From Actinacidiphila acididurans (GTDB lineage Bacteria > Actinomycetota > Actinomycetes > Streptomycetales > Streptomycetaceae), in NCBI RefSeq assembly GCF_016918855.1, contig NZ_JADKYB010000036.1, positions 1 to 59,886 on the forward strand: 59,886 nt of DNA. The letters run 5' to 3'. The translations under genes and the position numbers were made by a program. The number at the start of each line of letters is the position of its first letter. The stretch's first letter is position 1. Below the pieces are notes generated by a model. It was not told the DNA's origin and did no database searches. It saw only the letters and a program-made list of their open reading frames with translations. Positions 51,771-59,876 of this stretch are shown in pieces.

Positions 51771-53225
51771 TCAGCGCGCCGCGCCGAACCACGTCGGGAG
51801 GTGGCCGAGGAGATCCTGCTGCTCCTCGCCGACCCAGGCCACATGGCCGTCGGGCCGCAACAGCACGGCGGGTACGTCCAGTTCACCGACGGAATCGACG
51901 GAATCGACGACGTGGTCGACGCGATCGGCCCAGCCCGCCACCGAGAGCCGGCCGGTCCCGTCGAGCAGCAGGCCGCGCCCGCCGTGCATCAGGTCGTAGA
52001 GGCGGCCCCGCTTCAGAGCGAGGTCCCGCAGCCGCCGGCCGAGCAGTTCGTGACCCGGGCCGAAGTCGTAGCGGACGTCGACGGCGGTGATCTTCTCCGT
52101 CAGGTACCGGTTCACCTCCGGGAAGTCCATCAGTTCCGACATCAGCCGGCGCACCGCCTGAGCACCGGGCTCGGTGGACATCAGTTCGCCCTGGGCGCGG
52201 GTGTTGTCCAGCACTGCGGCGGCCACCGGATGCCGTTCGGTGTGATATGTGTCCAGCAGCCCCGGTGGTGCCCAACCGGCGGTCTCGGCGGCCAGTTTCC
52301 AGCCGAGGTTGAAGGCGTCCTGGATGCCGAGGTTGAGCCCCTGGCCGCCCACCGGAGGGTGGATGTGCGCCGCGTCACCGGCCAGCAGCACCCGGCCGAC
52401 CCGGTAGCGCTCGGCCAGCCGGGTGGCGTCGCCGAAGCGGGACGTCCAACGCGGTGAGTGCACGCCGAAGTCGGTCCCGGCGTACGCCCGCAGCTGCTTC
52501 CTGAACTCCTCGATGGTCGGCGGGACCGAGCGGTCCTCGGCCAGCCCTTCGGCGGGCACGACGACGCGGTACACCCCGTCCCCGAACGGCCCGAGGCCGA
52601 ACCGCCGATGCGTCTTGCGGACCTCGGCCACCACGGCGGCCACCGTCTCCGCCGGGCGGGTCACCTCCATCTCACCCAGCAGCGTCTCGACCCGCGAGGG
52701 CTCGCCCGGGAAGCCGACGCCGAGCAGCTTGCGCACGGTGCTGCGGCCGCCGTCGCAACCGACGAGATGGCGGGCGCGCAGCCTTGTGCCTCCCCCACCG
52801 GCCACGCTCCCACCGGCCAGTTCGACGGTCACCCCGTCGTCGTCCTGGCTCAGCCCGACCAGTTCGCAGCCGCGCCGGATCTCGGCGCCGGCCTCGACGG
52901 CATGCTCGGTCAGCAGGCGCTCGATCAGCGTCTGCGGGATGCCGAGCACGTACGGGTGCGCGGTGTCCATGTCCTCGGGCGCCGGCTTGGTGATCCCGGC
53001 GAAGAAACCGCCGAGCGGATACCGCTTGCCCAGCGCCAGGAACCGCTCCAGCAGGCCGCGTTGGTCCATCACCTCGATGCTGCGCACATGCAGCCCCAGC
53101 GCCCGCACCTGCCGGGTCGGCTCCGCCTCCCGCTCCAGTACGAGCACCCGCACACCGTGCAGCCGCAGTTCGCCGGCCAGCATCAGGCCGGTCGGTCCAG
53201 CGCCGACAATGATCACGTCAATCAT
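51771..53225 (-). CDS. rox: Rifampin monooxygenase
   Basis: This is a 484-aa class A flavin monooxygenase. The FAD Rossmann motif IIVGAGPTGLMLAGELRLHG is at residues 6-24, the DG motif VGCDGGRSTVRKLLG lies near 155-170, and GDAAHIHPPVGGQGLNLG near 282. The whole sequence closely resembles the known rifampin monooxygenases (Rox/RIFMO), including the segments GFFAGITKP, EVRKTHRRFGLGPFGDG and the C-terminal WADRVDHVVD and LPTWFGA. These enzymes hydroxylate the rifamycin naphthyl ring and linearise the ansa chain, giving resistance. ATG 53225 has AGGGG 10 nt upstream. An RAE element lies 128 bp upstream, which supports rifamycin induction. Confidence 0.92.
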   Translation of the reverse strand: MIDVIIVGAGPTGLMLAGELRLHGVRVLVLEREAEPTRQVRALGLHVRSIEVMDQRGLLERFLALGKRYPLGGFFAGITKPAPEDMDTAHPYVLGIPQTLIERLLTEHAVEAGAEIRRGCELVGLSQDDDGVTVELAGGSVAGGGGTRLRARHLVGCDGGRSTVRKLLGVGFPGEPSRVETLLGEMEVTRPAETVAAVVAEVRKTHRRFGLGPFGDGVYRVVVPAEGLAEDRSVPPTIEEFRKQLRAYAGTDFGVHSPRWTSRFGDATRLAERYRVGRVLLAGDAAHIHPPVGGQGLNLGIQDAFNLGWKLAAETAGWAPPGLLDTYHTERHPVAAAVLDNTRAQGELMSTEPGAQAVRRLMSELMDFPEVNRYLTEKITAVDVRYDFGPGHELLGRRLRDLALKRGRLYDLMHGGRGLLLDGTGRLSVAGWADRVDHVVDSVDSVGELDVPAVLLRPDGHVAWVGEEQQDLLGHLPTWFGAAR

Positions 53226-53352
53226 GAAACAACCCCTGTACGGCGACACCGAATTGCACATTCTTCGACGTCGCCGGAATGCGCGGAATGGAAAAAGGGC
53301 TCCGGCGGAATGCCCCCGGAAGTGGTGTGCCAGCGATTCTGCGGCACGACCC

Positions 53353-53371
53353 CGGCCTTGCCGCAAGCCCC
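53353..53371 (-). promoter_or_regulatory. Rifamycin-associated element (RAE)
   Basis: On the minus strand the 19 bp read GGGGCTTGCGGCAAGGCCG. The first arm GGGGCTTGC and central G match the published RAE inverted repeat (GGGGCTTGCGGCAAGCCCC) exactly, and the second arm differs in the last few bases. RAEs are found upstream of rifamycin-inactivating genes and drive their induction by the drug. A plus-strand promoter TTGCCG-N17-TATACG (53358-53386) overlaps the element and could serve the divergent membrane-protein gene. Confidence 0.88.
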
Positions 53372-53489
53372 CCGGTGCGCTATACGTTAAGAGTGGCGGG
53401 GAGTGGGTGACGCTCCTCTTTCCGGCGCCGTCGAGCCCGGGTCGACGCCCGGAGCCCAGAGGCTGCGCGCACGGGATGGTCAGGGGACG

Positions 53490-53816
53490 ATGCAGCAGAA
53501 ATGGCCCGAGGGTCCCGCCGCCGATCCGGAGGCCGCGCGGGAGCGGTACGAATCCGATCTGCGGGCCAGCCGCGCGAACGCGCGGGACGCGATGAGAGCC
53601 GAGGTGCTCGACGCGCATTTCGGCCTCGGGATCGTCGTCGTCGCCAGTGTGATCGTCGGGTGGCTCCAAGGACCCGTCACCGGGGCCCTGGTCGCAGGCA
53701 CGTTCGCCGCCCTGTTCACCGGTGTGCTGGCGGTCATACGTCTGCGGCGGGTCCGCGGGCGCGACGCGATGCGCCGGGCCTACTTGCTCGTCTTCGGGTG
53801 GGGGCGCTGGTTCTAG
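53490..53816 (+). CDS. Small integral membrane protein
   Basis: This is a 108-aa protein. The acidic/basic N-terminus MQQKWPEGPAADPEAARERY is followed by two hydrophobic helices (about 48-67 and 70-87, FGLGIVVVASVIVGWL and GALVAGTFAALFTGVLAV), then an Arg-rich patch and FGWGRWF end. ATG 53490 has AGGGGACG directly upstream; a longer frame from 53403 is less likely. No family is recognised. It is divergent from rox, and the shared region contains the RAE, so it may be induced together with rox. Confidence 0.6.
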   Translation: MQQKWPEGPAADPEAARERYESDLRASRANARDAMRAEVLDAHFGLGIVVVASVIVGWLQGPVTGALVAGTFAALFTGVLAVIRLRRVRGRDAMRRAYLLVFGWGRWF

Positions 53817-53919
53817 ACGGCGCGGCACACCTGCACTTCCGTAGCCGCACACCTACACGCCCTGCACGTGGCGACCGAGGACACACCTACGGGCGTCGCT
53901 GCCCGTACGGAGCGACACG

Positions 53920-53961
53920 CGCCCGCCCGCGCCCCTCGTATCCGAAAGGCGCGGGCGGGCG
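53920..53961. terminator. Bidirectional terminator
   Basis: CGCCCGCCCGCGCC (53920-53933) and GGCGCGGGCGGGCG (53948-53961) are perfect 14-bp arms with a 14-nt loop, between the convergent membrane-protein and GH2 genes. Confidence 0.8.
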
Positions 53962-53985
53962 ACGCTCGACTTACTGCCGCCGGAC

Positions 53986-56900
53986 TCAGCCGACGGTGAG
54001 GGTGCTGATCCGCTGAGCCCCGCCCGTCGTGCCCGGGGCGGCGCTCACCATGTCCAGCCGGAGGCGGTCGGTGTGGACGGCGGTGAAGGAGATGACCGTC
54101 GGGGCATCGCTCGCGGTGGCCCATGCCACGCTCTGGCCGCTCACCGGGACCCAGCGGTCGCGGTCCCAGTAGGAGACGGTGACGGAGCCGGGCAGCGAGT
54201 GGGTGGCGTCGACGGTGAACGAAACCGAGACGCTGGACAGGGAGTTGGCGTCCGCCCAGGCGACCGAGACCCAGTCGCCGGGACGGGCGCCGCTGAAGGC
54301 GGGCAGGAGCGCGGTGGCGCTCTTGTTGAAGGCGTTCGACCAGCCGGTGGCGGGGTTGCCGTCCACCATCGCCGCGGGCAGCGAGCTCTCGGAGCCGGAA
54401 TAACTGGCGTCCGCGGCCGGGTAGGTCACCGGTCCGGGGCCGGGGTCGGGCGCGAGCCGTACGGGCGCGGTGGTGGCGACCGGGCCGTGCGCCTTGGTGG
54501 TGCGCACGGACACCGAGCCCTTGTGCAGCCCGGGCGCGGTGGCCGTGACGGTGAGCCCGCCGGGCTCGGTGCCGGTGCGGACGATGGCGAGCGCCTTGCC
54601 ACCGAAGGTGGTGCGGGTGGTGGCCTGGTAGCGTTCGGCGCTCTCCTGCCGGCCGTTGTCGAGGCCGGCCAGGGAGCCGCCGGCCACGTCGAAGGTCAGC
54701 AGTTCGGCGGCGTTCGGCAGCACCACGCCGTGCGCGTCGACGACTTCGGCGGTCACGTACACCAGGGAGTCGCCGTCGGCCGTGGCGGAATCGCGGTCGG
54801 CGGTCAGGCGTACGGCGTGCGCGGCGCCGGCCGTACGCAGCACGTCGGTGGCGACGACCCGGCCGCCGCTGCGGGCCACCGCCTTCAGCTCGCCCGGGGC
54901 GAAGGGCACCTGCCAGGTCAGGTGGAGCTTGCCGGCGCTGCCGTTGGGGCTGGTGTAGCTGCCGGGGTAGGCGCCGCCGGTGACGGTCTTGTCGTCGCCG
55001 GTCGCCTCGGTCGTCTCCAGGTACCCGCGGCCGTCAACGGTCTTCTTGCGGTCGAACGTGCGGGTGCCCATCGACGCGCCGTTGACGAAGAGTTCGACGG
55101 TGTCGACGTTCGCGTACGCCCACACCTCGACGGTCTCGCCCGGCGCGTGGTCGGTCCAGTCCATCGGGAGCAGGTGGACCATCGGCTCACTGGTCCACTG
55201 GCTGCGGAAGAGCCAGTACATGTCCTTCGGGAAGCCCGCGGTGTCCACCGCGCCGAAGAAGGAGGACTTCACCGGGAAGACGCTGTACGGGGTCGGTTCG
55301 CCGATGTAGTCGGTGCCGGACCACAGGAACTCCCCGGCGAAGAACTTCCGGTCGCGGTCCTTCTTCAGCCCGTACTCGCCGCTCATCGTCCACGAGGCGA
55401 GGTTGTTGTCGAAGCTGGAGGTGGCGCGCTTGCCCGGGACGTGGTTCTCGCCGGTGTTGAGGTGCTGCGGTTCCTGGTAGGTGCCGCGCGAGGAGGTCTC
55501 CGAGGAGGACTCGGACTCGAACAGGAACAGGTGCGGGTAGCGGGCGTGCAGGGCGTCGACGGAGGCCGCGGTGTTGTAGTTGAGGCCGAGGCCGTCGAGC
55601 TTGGCGAGCATCTTGTCGGCGGCCGAGCCGACGGCGGGCAGGCCGCGGTACTTGTCGGAGCCGATCACGACCGGGCGGGTGGTGTCGACCGCCTTGATCG
55701 CGGCGATCAGGCCGTCGGCGATGGTCAGGCCGAGGGAGCTGGTGGAGTCCGGGATCTCGTTGCCGATCGACCACATCATCACCGCGGGCGAGTTGCGGGC
55801 CGCGAGCACCATCTCGGTGATGTCGGCGGTGCTGTTGGCGTCGAAGAAGCGGTGGTAGTCGTACGTGGTCTTGCCGGTGTGCCAGCAGTCGAACGCCTCG
55901 ACCATCATCACGATGCCCAGTTCCTCGCAGGCCTGGATCATCTGCGGCGAGGGCGGGTTGTGCGAGGTGCGGAAGGCGTTGACGCCCATCGACTTCATGA
56001 TGGTCATCTGCCGCAGCACCGCGTCCTCGTGGATCGCCGAGCCGAGCGCGCCCTGGTCGTGGTGGAGGTCGACGCCGCGGATCTTGGCGGGCACGCCGTT
56101 GATCGACAGGCCCTGGTCGGGGTCGAGGACGAGCCAGCGGAAGCCGAATCCGGTGGTGTAGGTGTCGACGGTCCGGCCGGCCACCTGCACCTCGGTGACC
56201 AGGGTGTAGCGGTTGTCCGGGGTGTCCGGCGACCACAGGGCGGGCTGGTCGACGCGCAGGTCGAGGGCGGCGGTCGCGGCGGTGCGGCCGGCCGGCAACT
56301 CCAGGGGCGCGCTCGTCCGCGCCACCCGGTGGTCCTTCGCGTCGCGGACGGTCGCGACGACCACCGCGGAGGCGCCGGCGCCGCTGTCGTCGGCCACGGA
56401 GACCTCGGCGTGCACGGTCCCGTATCCCTGAGCCGCCGTCGTGGCGAGGTCGGGGGTGGTGACGAAGGTGCCCCAACGGGTCACGTGCACCGGGTCGGTG
56501 ACCACCAGGCGGGCGTGGCGGTAGATGCCGCTGCCGGAGTACCAGCGGCTGCTCGGCAGTTGGTTGCGGATCGTGACGGCGATGACGTTCGGCGTGGAAC
56601 CGTCGGTGTGGACCAGGTCGGTGATGTCGTGGGCGAACCCGGTGTAGCCGTAGGGGTGATTGCCGAGCAGCGTGCCGTTGCAGTAGACGTCGGAGTCCAT
56701 GTAGACGCCGTCGAACTCCACGGAGATCCGGCGGCCGGCGACCTGCGGCGGCAGGGTGAAGGTCCGGCGGTACCAGCCGAGGCCGCCGGGCAGGTAACCC
56801 GTGCCGCCCGAGGTGCCGTTGGCGGTGGTGGGGGTCTGCTCGATGCTCCAGTCGTGCGGCACGCGGACGGCGCGCCAGCGGGAGTCGTCGTACGCGGGGT

Positions 56901-57135
56901 CGGCCGCGCCTGCGTACGCGCCGGTCGGGTCGGTGACACCGCCGGGGTTCACCAGCGCGAACCGCCAGCCGTCGGCGAGCGGGATACTTCGGGGGACGTT
57001 GGTTCCTGTTGGAAGCGGCTGACCGGCGGCGCCGGTGCGGGTCGTGGCGCCGGCGCCGGCGGCGAGGCCCGGCAGAGCGGGTACCACCACCGCTCCAGCG
57101 GCTCCGGCCAGGATCGATCTGCGGTCGACCGACAT
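53986..57135 (-). CDS. Secreted GH2 beta-galactosidase/glucuronidase-type glycosidase
   Basis: This is a 1049-aa exported enzyme. A Tat-like signal opens it (SVDRRSILAGAAGAVVVPAL). The GH2 sugar-binding domain carries VPHDWSIEQTP, GLGWYRRTFTLPP and GNHPYGYTGFAHDITDLV. The catalytic barrel shows VDLHHDQGALGSAIHEDAVL, FRTSHNPPSPQMIQACEELG, VMMWSIGNEIPDS (acid/base E) and FESESSSETSSRGTY (nucleophile E). A DUF4982-type domain, an Ig-like domain and a C-terminal F5/8-like module follow (about 900-1049). ATG 57135 has GAGGAGG upstream. It should act on beta-galactosides or glucuronides outside the cell. Confidence 0.85.
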   Translation of the reverse strand: MSVDRRSILAGAAGAVVVPALPGLAAGAGATTRTGAAGQPLPTGTNVPRSIPLADGWRFALVNPGGVTDPTGAYAGAADPAYDDSRWRAVRVPHDWSIEQTPTTANGTSGGTGYLPGGLGWYRRTFTLPPQVAGRRISVEFDGVYMDSDVYCNGTLLGNHPYGYTGFAHDITDLVHTDGSTPNVIAVTIRNQLPSSRWYSGSGIYRHARLVVTDPVHVTRWGTFVTTPDLATTAAQGYGTVHAEVSVADDSGAGASAVVVATVRDAKDHRVARTSAPLELPAGRTAATAALDLRVDQPALWSPDTPDNRYTLVTEVQVAGRTVDTYTTGFGFRWLVLDPDQGLSINGVPAKIRGVDLHHDQGALGSAIHEDAVLRQMTIMKSMGVNAFRTSHNPPSPQMIQACEELGIVMMVEAFDCWHTGKTTYDYHRFFDANSTADITEMVLAARNSPAVMMWSIGNEIPDSTSSLGLTIADGLIAAIKAVDTTRPVVIGSDKYRGLPAVGSAADKMLAKLDGLGLNYNTAASVDALHARYPHLFLFESESSSETSSRGTYQEPQHLNTGENHVPGKRATSSFDNNLASWTMSGEYGLKKDRDRKFFAGEFLWSGTDYIGEPTPYSVFPVKSSFFGAVDTAGFPKDMYWLFRSQWTSEPMVHLLPMDWTDHAPGETVEVWAYANVDTVELFVNGASMGTRTFDRKKTVDGRGYLETTEATGDDKTVTGGAYPGSYTSPNGSAGKLHLTWQVPFAPGELKAVARSGGRVVATDVLRTAGAAHAVRLTADRDSATADGDSLVYVTAEVVDAHGVVLPNAAELLTFDVAGGSLAGLDNGRQESAERYQATTRTTFGGKALAIVRTGTEPGGLTVTATAPGLHKGSVSVRTTKAHGPVATTAPVRLAPDPGPGPVTYPAADASYSGSESSLPAAMVDGNPATGWSNAFNKSATALLPAFSGARPGDWVSVAWADANSLSSVSVSFTVDATHSLPGSVTVSYWDRDRWVPVSGQSVAWATASDAPTVISFTAVHTDRLRLDMVSAAPGTTGGAQRISTLTVG

Positions 57136-57492
57136 AGTGACCTCCTCGTCGAGGGCATGCGTCTGGCTGCGCAACACTGTTCCGCGAGCGCCATAATTGA
57201 CCAACATCGAACAGACTCGCGCATCCGCCGCGGATTCTCGCAGGGCGTCACCCGGCCGGGTCAAGGGTCTTGCCGCAGCCCGTGGAAAATTGATGAAGGA
57301 TGCAACGATGTCCGGCGCCGGGCGTTGACAGCGCCGGGCCGCGGCAGTTGACTCCCGACGGTCTGTGCGTACCCGAAAGGCCGGGGGTGCGCGAGAAAGC
57401 CCGGGGGTACCCGAAAGGCCGGAGGTACCCGAAAGCCGGGGCGGACGTCGACGGTCCGGCGGGCGTGAGTGCGTACGCGCGCCCGGATGCGG
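57136..57492. other. 357-bp intergenic region with short tandem repeats
   Basis: No gene is seen. Between 57369 and 57441 a unit of 18-20 bp (GGTACCCGAAAGGCCGG) is repeated about four times in slightly altered form. Its left part should hold the promoter of the GH2 gene. Confidence 0.5.
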
Positions 57493-58209
57493 TCAGTTGC
57501 CGTCGTCCGGGTGGTCCGCGCCGGCGGGGACCGGGGGCCGGGCCGAGCCGTCCGCGAGGCCCGCGATGACGAGGTCGAAGGTGCGCTCGACGGCGATGTC
57601 CTGGGCCCCCGGGTCGAGGTGGCGCAGGGGGCCGTCCAGCAGCAGGACGGACAGGCCGTGCACCGCCGCCCAGACCGCGTACTCCGCGTCCACCCGGGCC
57701 TCGGCCGAACGGTCGGCGGCCGCGACGAGGTCGTCGATGAGCGTGCCCAGCAGCACGTAGGCGCCCTCCTCCCGGAATTCGTCGGGGTCGGCCTCCGGCT
57801 CGCCTCCCGGCCCCGCGCCGCCGTTCAGTCCGGCGGCCTCCTCCCCCGCCGCCGTAGGCCGGAACGCCGTCGCGAACAGGCCCGGTTCGGCGCGGGCGAA
57901 GTCCACGTAACCGCGGCCGGCCGCCCGCAGGCGAGCGGTCGCGCGGGCGACCGGATCCTCGTGCGGGACCACGTCCTCGACGGCCGCGAGCATGCGCTCG
58001 CTGATCATTGTCAGCGCCCGCTCCTTGACCCGTTCCAGCAGCGCCTGCTGGCCGGCGAAATGCCGGTACGCGGCGGTCGGCGACACGCCCGCCCGCCGGG
58101 CCGCCTCCCGCAGCACGACCGCCTCCGGCCCGCCGGCGCGGCCGAGTTCGACAGCGGCGTCCTCCAGGGCGTTCGCCAGGTTCCCGTGGTGATACGACAT
58201 ACGGCCCAT
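57493..58209 (-). CDS. TetR-family regulator with WHG-type C-terminal domain
   Basis: This is a 238-aa repressor-type protein. The HTH is at about residues 25-60 (LREAARRAGVSPTAAYRHFA). The C-terminal ligand domain includes ARAEPGLFATAFRP and a late AVWAAVHGLSVLLLDGPL, the segment that names the WHG group. A Gly/Ala/Glu-rich loop (about 120-145) splits the ligand domain. The ligand is unknown. ATG 58209 (MGRMSYHHGNLANALEDAAV) is the classical start of this group. It is divergent from another TetR gene. Confidence 0.85.
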   Translation of the reverse strand: MGRMSYHHGNLANALEDAAVELGRAGGPEAVVLREAARRAGVSPTAAYRHFAGQQALLERVKERALTMISERMLAAVEDVVPHEDPVARATARLRAAGRGYVDFARAEPGLFATAFRPTAAGEEAAGLNGGAGPGGEPEADPDEFREEGAYVLLGTLIDDLVAAADRSAEARVDAEYAVWAAVHGLSVLLLDGPLRHLDPGAQDIAVERTFDLVIAGLADGSARPPVPAGADHPDDGN

Positions 58210-58649
58210 GACGGCATCATGCCTGGCTCCGGGGGTTGTCGTCGGCCCCCCGACCGCACCACGGCAATACGGGAGAGGTTCCCGGCAGCGCGCTTACCGA
58301 CGATGGCATGCAGGCACAGCAGGCAACGTCGGCCGGGGTCCGGGAGGTAGACGGGTGTCCACAGCAGTGTTCGCTTCGCCGCGTCGGACCGCCATGGCGG
58401 TGCCGCCGGCCACGGCCGCGGCCCCGATCGGGCGCGGCCCTTCCGCACAGCCCCTTCGGGACGTCTCCGGCCCGCGGCCGGCGGCGCGATTCCCCCACGA
58501 ACGCCAGGCCGGCCTTTGGAGCGGGGCCGGCCTGGCCACCTTCCGCACGGGTCCGGTTCGGCCGGTGCCGGCCGAACCGGGCCTGGAGTGAGCGTGGGGC
58601 GCGGGGCGCGTCCGCGGGTGGGTTGCCGCCCGGGCGGACGGGGGACGGC
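58210..58649. other. 440-bp region between divergent TetR genes, with a palindrome
   Basis: No gene is believed here. A near-perfect palindrome lies at 58553-58580: CCGGTTCGGCCGG-TG-CCGGCCGAACCGG, 13-bp arms, about 70 bp before the start of the plus-strand TetR gene. It is a candidate autoregulatory operator or hairpin. A GTG-initiated 78-codon frame (58354-58591) has no support. Confidence 0.5.
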
Positions 58650-59126
58650 GTGAGAGCGGAGGAACGGCGCGCGCTCGTGCTGCGCGTGGCCGTCACCGAG
58701 TTCGGGCTGCGCGGGTACGAGGCGACGTCGACCGCGTCCATTGCGCGGCGGGTCGGGGTGTCGCAGCCGTATCTCTTTCGGCTCTTCCGGTCGAAGAAGC
58801 ACTTGTTCACCGCGACGGCGGATTTTTCGCTGGCGGAGATGTGCAGGTTGATGGAGGACGCGGCGAAGGGGGTGGACCATGGGGAGCGGCTGGCGGGGTG
58901 CGTCAGGACGTTTCTGCGGCCGGGGTCCGCGCACCGGGATCTGCTGAGGTTTCAGCTCGCGTTGTACGGGGCGGCGGGGGATCCTGACGTTGCCGTTGTC
59001 GCGCGGCGGCATTACGAGACGCTGTGGCGGCGGGTGTCGAAGGCGACGGGGGCGCCCGATGAGAATGTGCACGGGTTCTTTCAGGAGTTGTCGTTGACGA
59101 TCGTACGTGCGTTGCTGGACGAGTAG
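58650..59126 (+). CDS. TetR-family regulator
   Basis: This is a 158-aa DNA-binding protein, short for the family. The HTH (about residues 8-52) has LVLRVAVTEFGLRGYEATST then ASIARRVGVSQPYLFRLFRS. The ligand-binding half is compact and ends SLTIVRALLDE. GTG 58650 opens directly on the HTH domain (VRAEERRALVL); the upstream frame is open but is antisense-like. The target may be the palindrome at 58553-58580, but no regulated operon other than itself is visible. Confidence 0.8.
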   Translation: MRAEERRALVLRVAVTEFGLRGYEATSTASIARRVGVSQPYLFRLFRSKKHLFTATADFSLAEMCRLMEDAAKGVDHGERLAGCVRTFLRPGSAHRDLLRFQLALYGAAGDPDVAVVARRHYETLWRRVSKATGAPDENVHGFFQELSLTIVRALLDE

Positions 59127-59170
59127 CGGGAGTGCGTGCGGGTTATTCGTGATCAGGGGGCGGGGCCTGC

Positions 59171-59247
59171 GGGGTGGGGGTCCGAAATCTCATATTTACG
59201 AGCCTGGCGGCTCACAAATATAAGTCAGCATTTCGGACCCCCACCCC
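59171..59247. terminator. Long hairpin with AT-rich core
   Basis: Outer arms GGGGTGGGGGTCCGAAAT (59171-59188) and ATTTCGGACCCCCACCCC (59230-59247) match over 18 bp. Inside are ATATTT/AAATAT (59192-59197 and 59216-59221) and GAGCC/GGCTC (59200-59204 and 59209-59213). It begins 44 bp after the TetR stop, so a terminator role is plausible, but the AT-rich middle is unusual in this genome. Confidence 0.65.
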
Positions 59248-59276
59248 TCCGGCCCCTTCGGCCGTCGTCAACCGTC

Positions 59277-59670
59277 CCGTCTCCGCCCGCACGATTTCCT
59301 CTCCGGCCGCGCGGTCTCTTCTGCCGGTCTCTTCTGCGGCCGAGTCGGTTCCGTCTGCGGCCGGCACGGATTCTTCTCCGCCAGCCCGGTTCTTCTCCGG
59401 CCCGCACGGTTCCTGTCCGGCGAGCATCGTTTCTGCTGCGGTCAGCACGGCTCCTGTCCGGCCCGCACGGTTTCGCCTGCGGCCGGCACGGATTCTTCTC
59501 CGCCAGCACGGTTCTTCTCCGGTCCGCACGGTTCCTGTCCGGCCGGCATCGTTTCTGCTGCGGTCAGCCCGGTTCCGCTCCGGTCAGCATGGTTTCGCCT
59601 CCGGCCGACACGGATTCCTCTCCGGTCGGCACAATTCCTCTTCGGCCCGGATCGTTCTCCTCCGGCCGGA
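59277..59670. repeat. 20/21-bp minisatellite
   Basis: About 18 imperfect copies of a unit near GCACGGTTCCTGTCCGGCC, with lengths alternating between 20 and 21 bp, run without interruption. A higher-order block recurs: GGCACGGATTCTTCTCCGCC appears at 59363 and again at 59485, 122 bp apart, with the units in the same order. Because unit length is not fixed at 21 bp, no reading frame is kept through the array, which argues against coding. The stretch 59127-59886 has no believable gene. Confidence 0.75.
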
Positions 59671-59835
59671 GACCGCTTCTTCCGGCTGACTGCCGATGTC
59701 GCCGGGCCGGGCGGACTGCCGCTGCCTGGCGTCGAGTTCGCGCACCAGCGCGGGCGCGCCCGCCGCGTCCACGGCGCCGCGCAGGCACCGTTGGGGAATC
59801 CGTACAGCCACGCCCGCGAGTCCGAAAAACGTTGC

Positions 59836-59876
59836 GGCCGGCCGACCGGGAATCGCTTCCCTGGGGTCGGCCGGCC
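59836..59876. terminator. Stem-loop near window end
   Basis: GGCCGGCCGACC (59836-59847) and GGTCGGCCGGCC (59865-59876) are perfect 12-bp arms with a 17-nt intervening segment that can itself pair (GGGAA and TTCCC). It probably terminates a gene that lies beyond the right edge. Confidence 0.6.

Noticed and set aside
54073..57351. Plus-strand open frame opposite the second GH2 gene
   Set aside because: Antisense of a gene with both GH2 catalytic motifs; low complexity.
58354..58591. 78-codon plus-strand frame in the gap between the two TetR genes
   Set aside because: No ribosome-binding site, Pro/Ala/Arg-rich composition as expected by chance, and no motif.
59584..59811. 75-codon minus-strand frame at the right end (starts VAVRIPQRCLRGAV)
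   Set aside because: It runs into the minisatellite, where the 20/21-bp unit length breaks frames; no ribosome-binding site.
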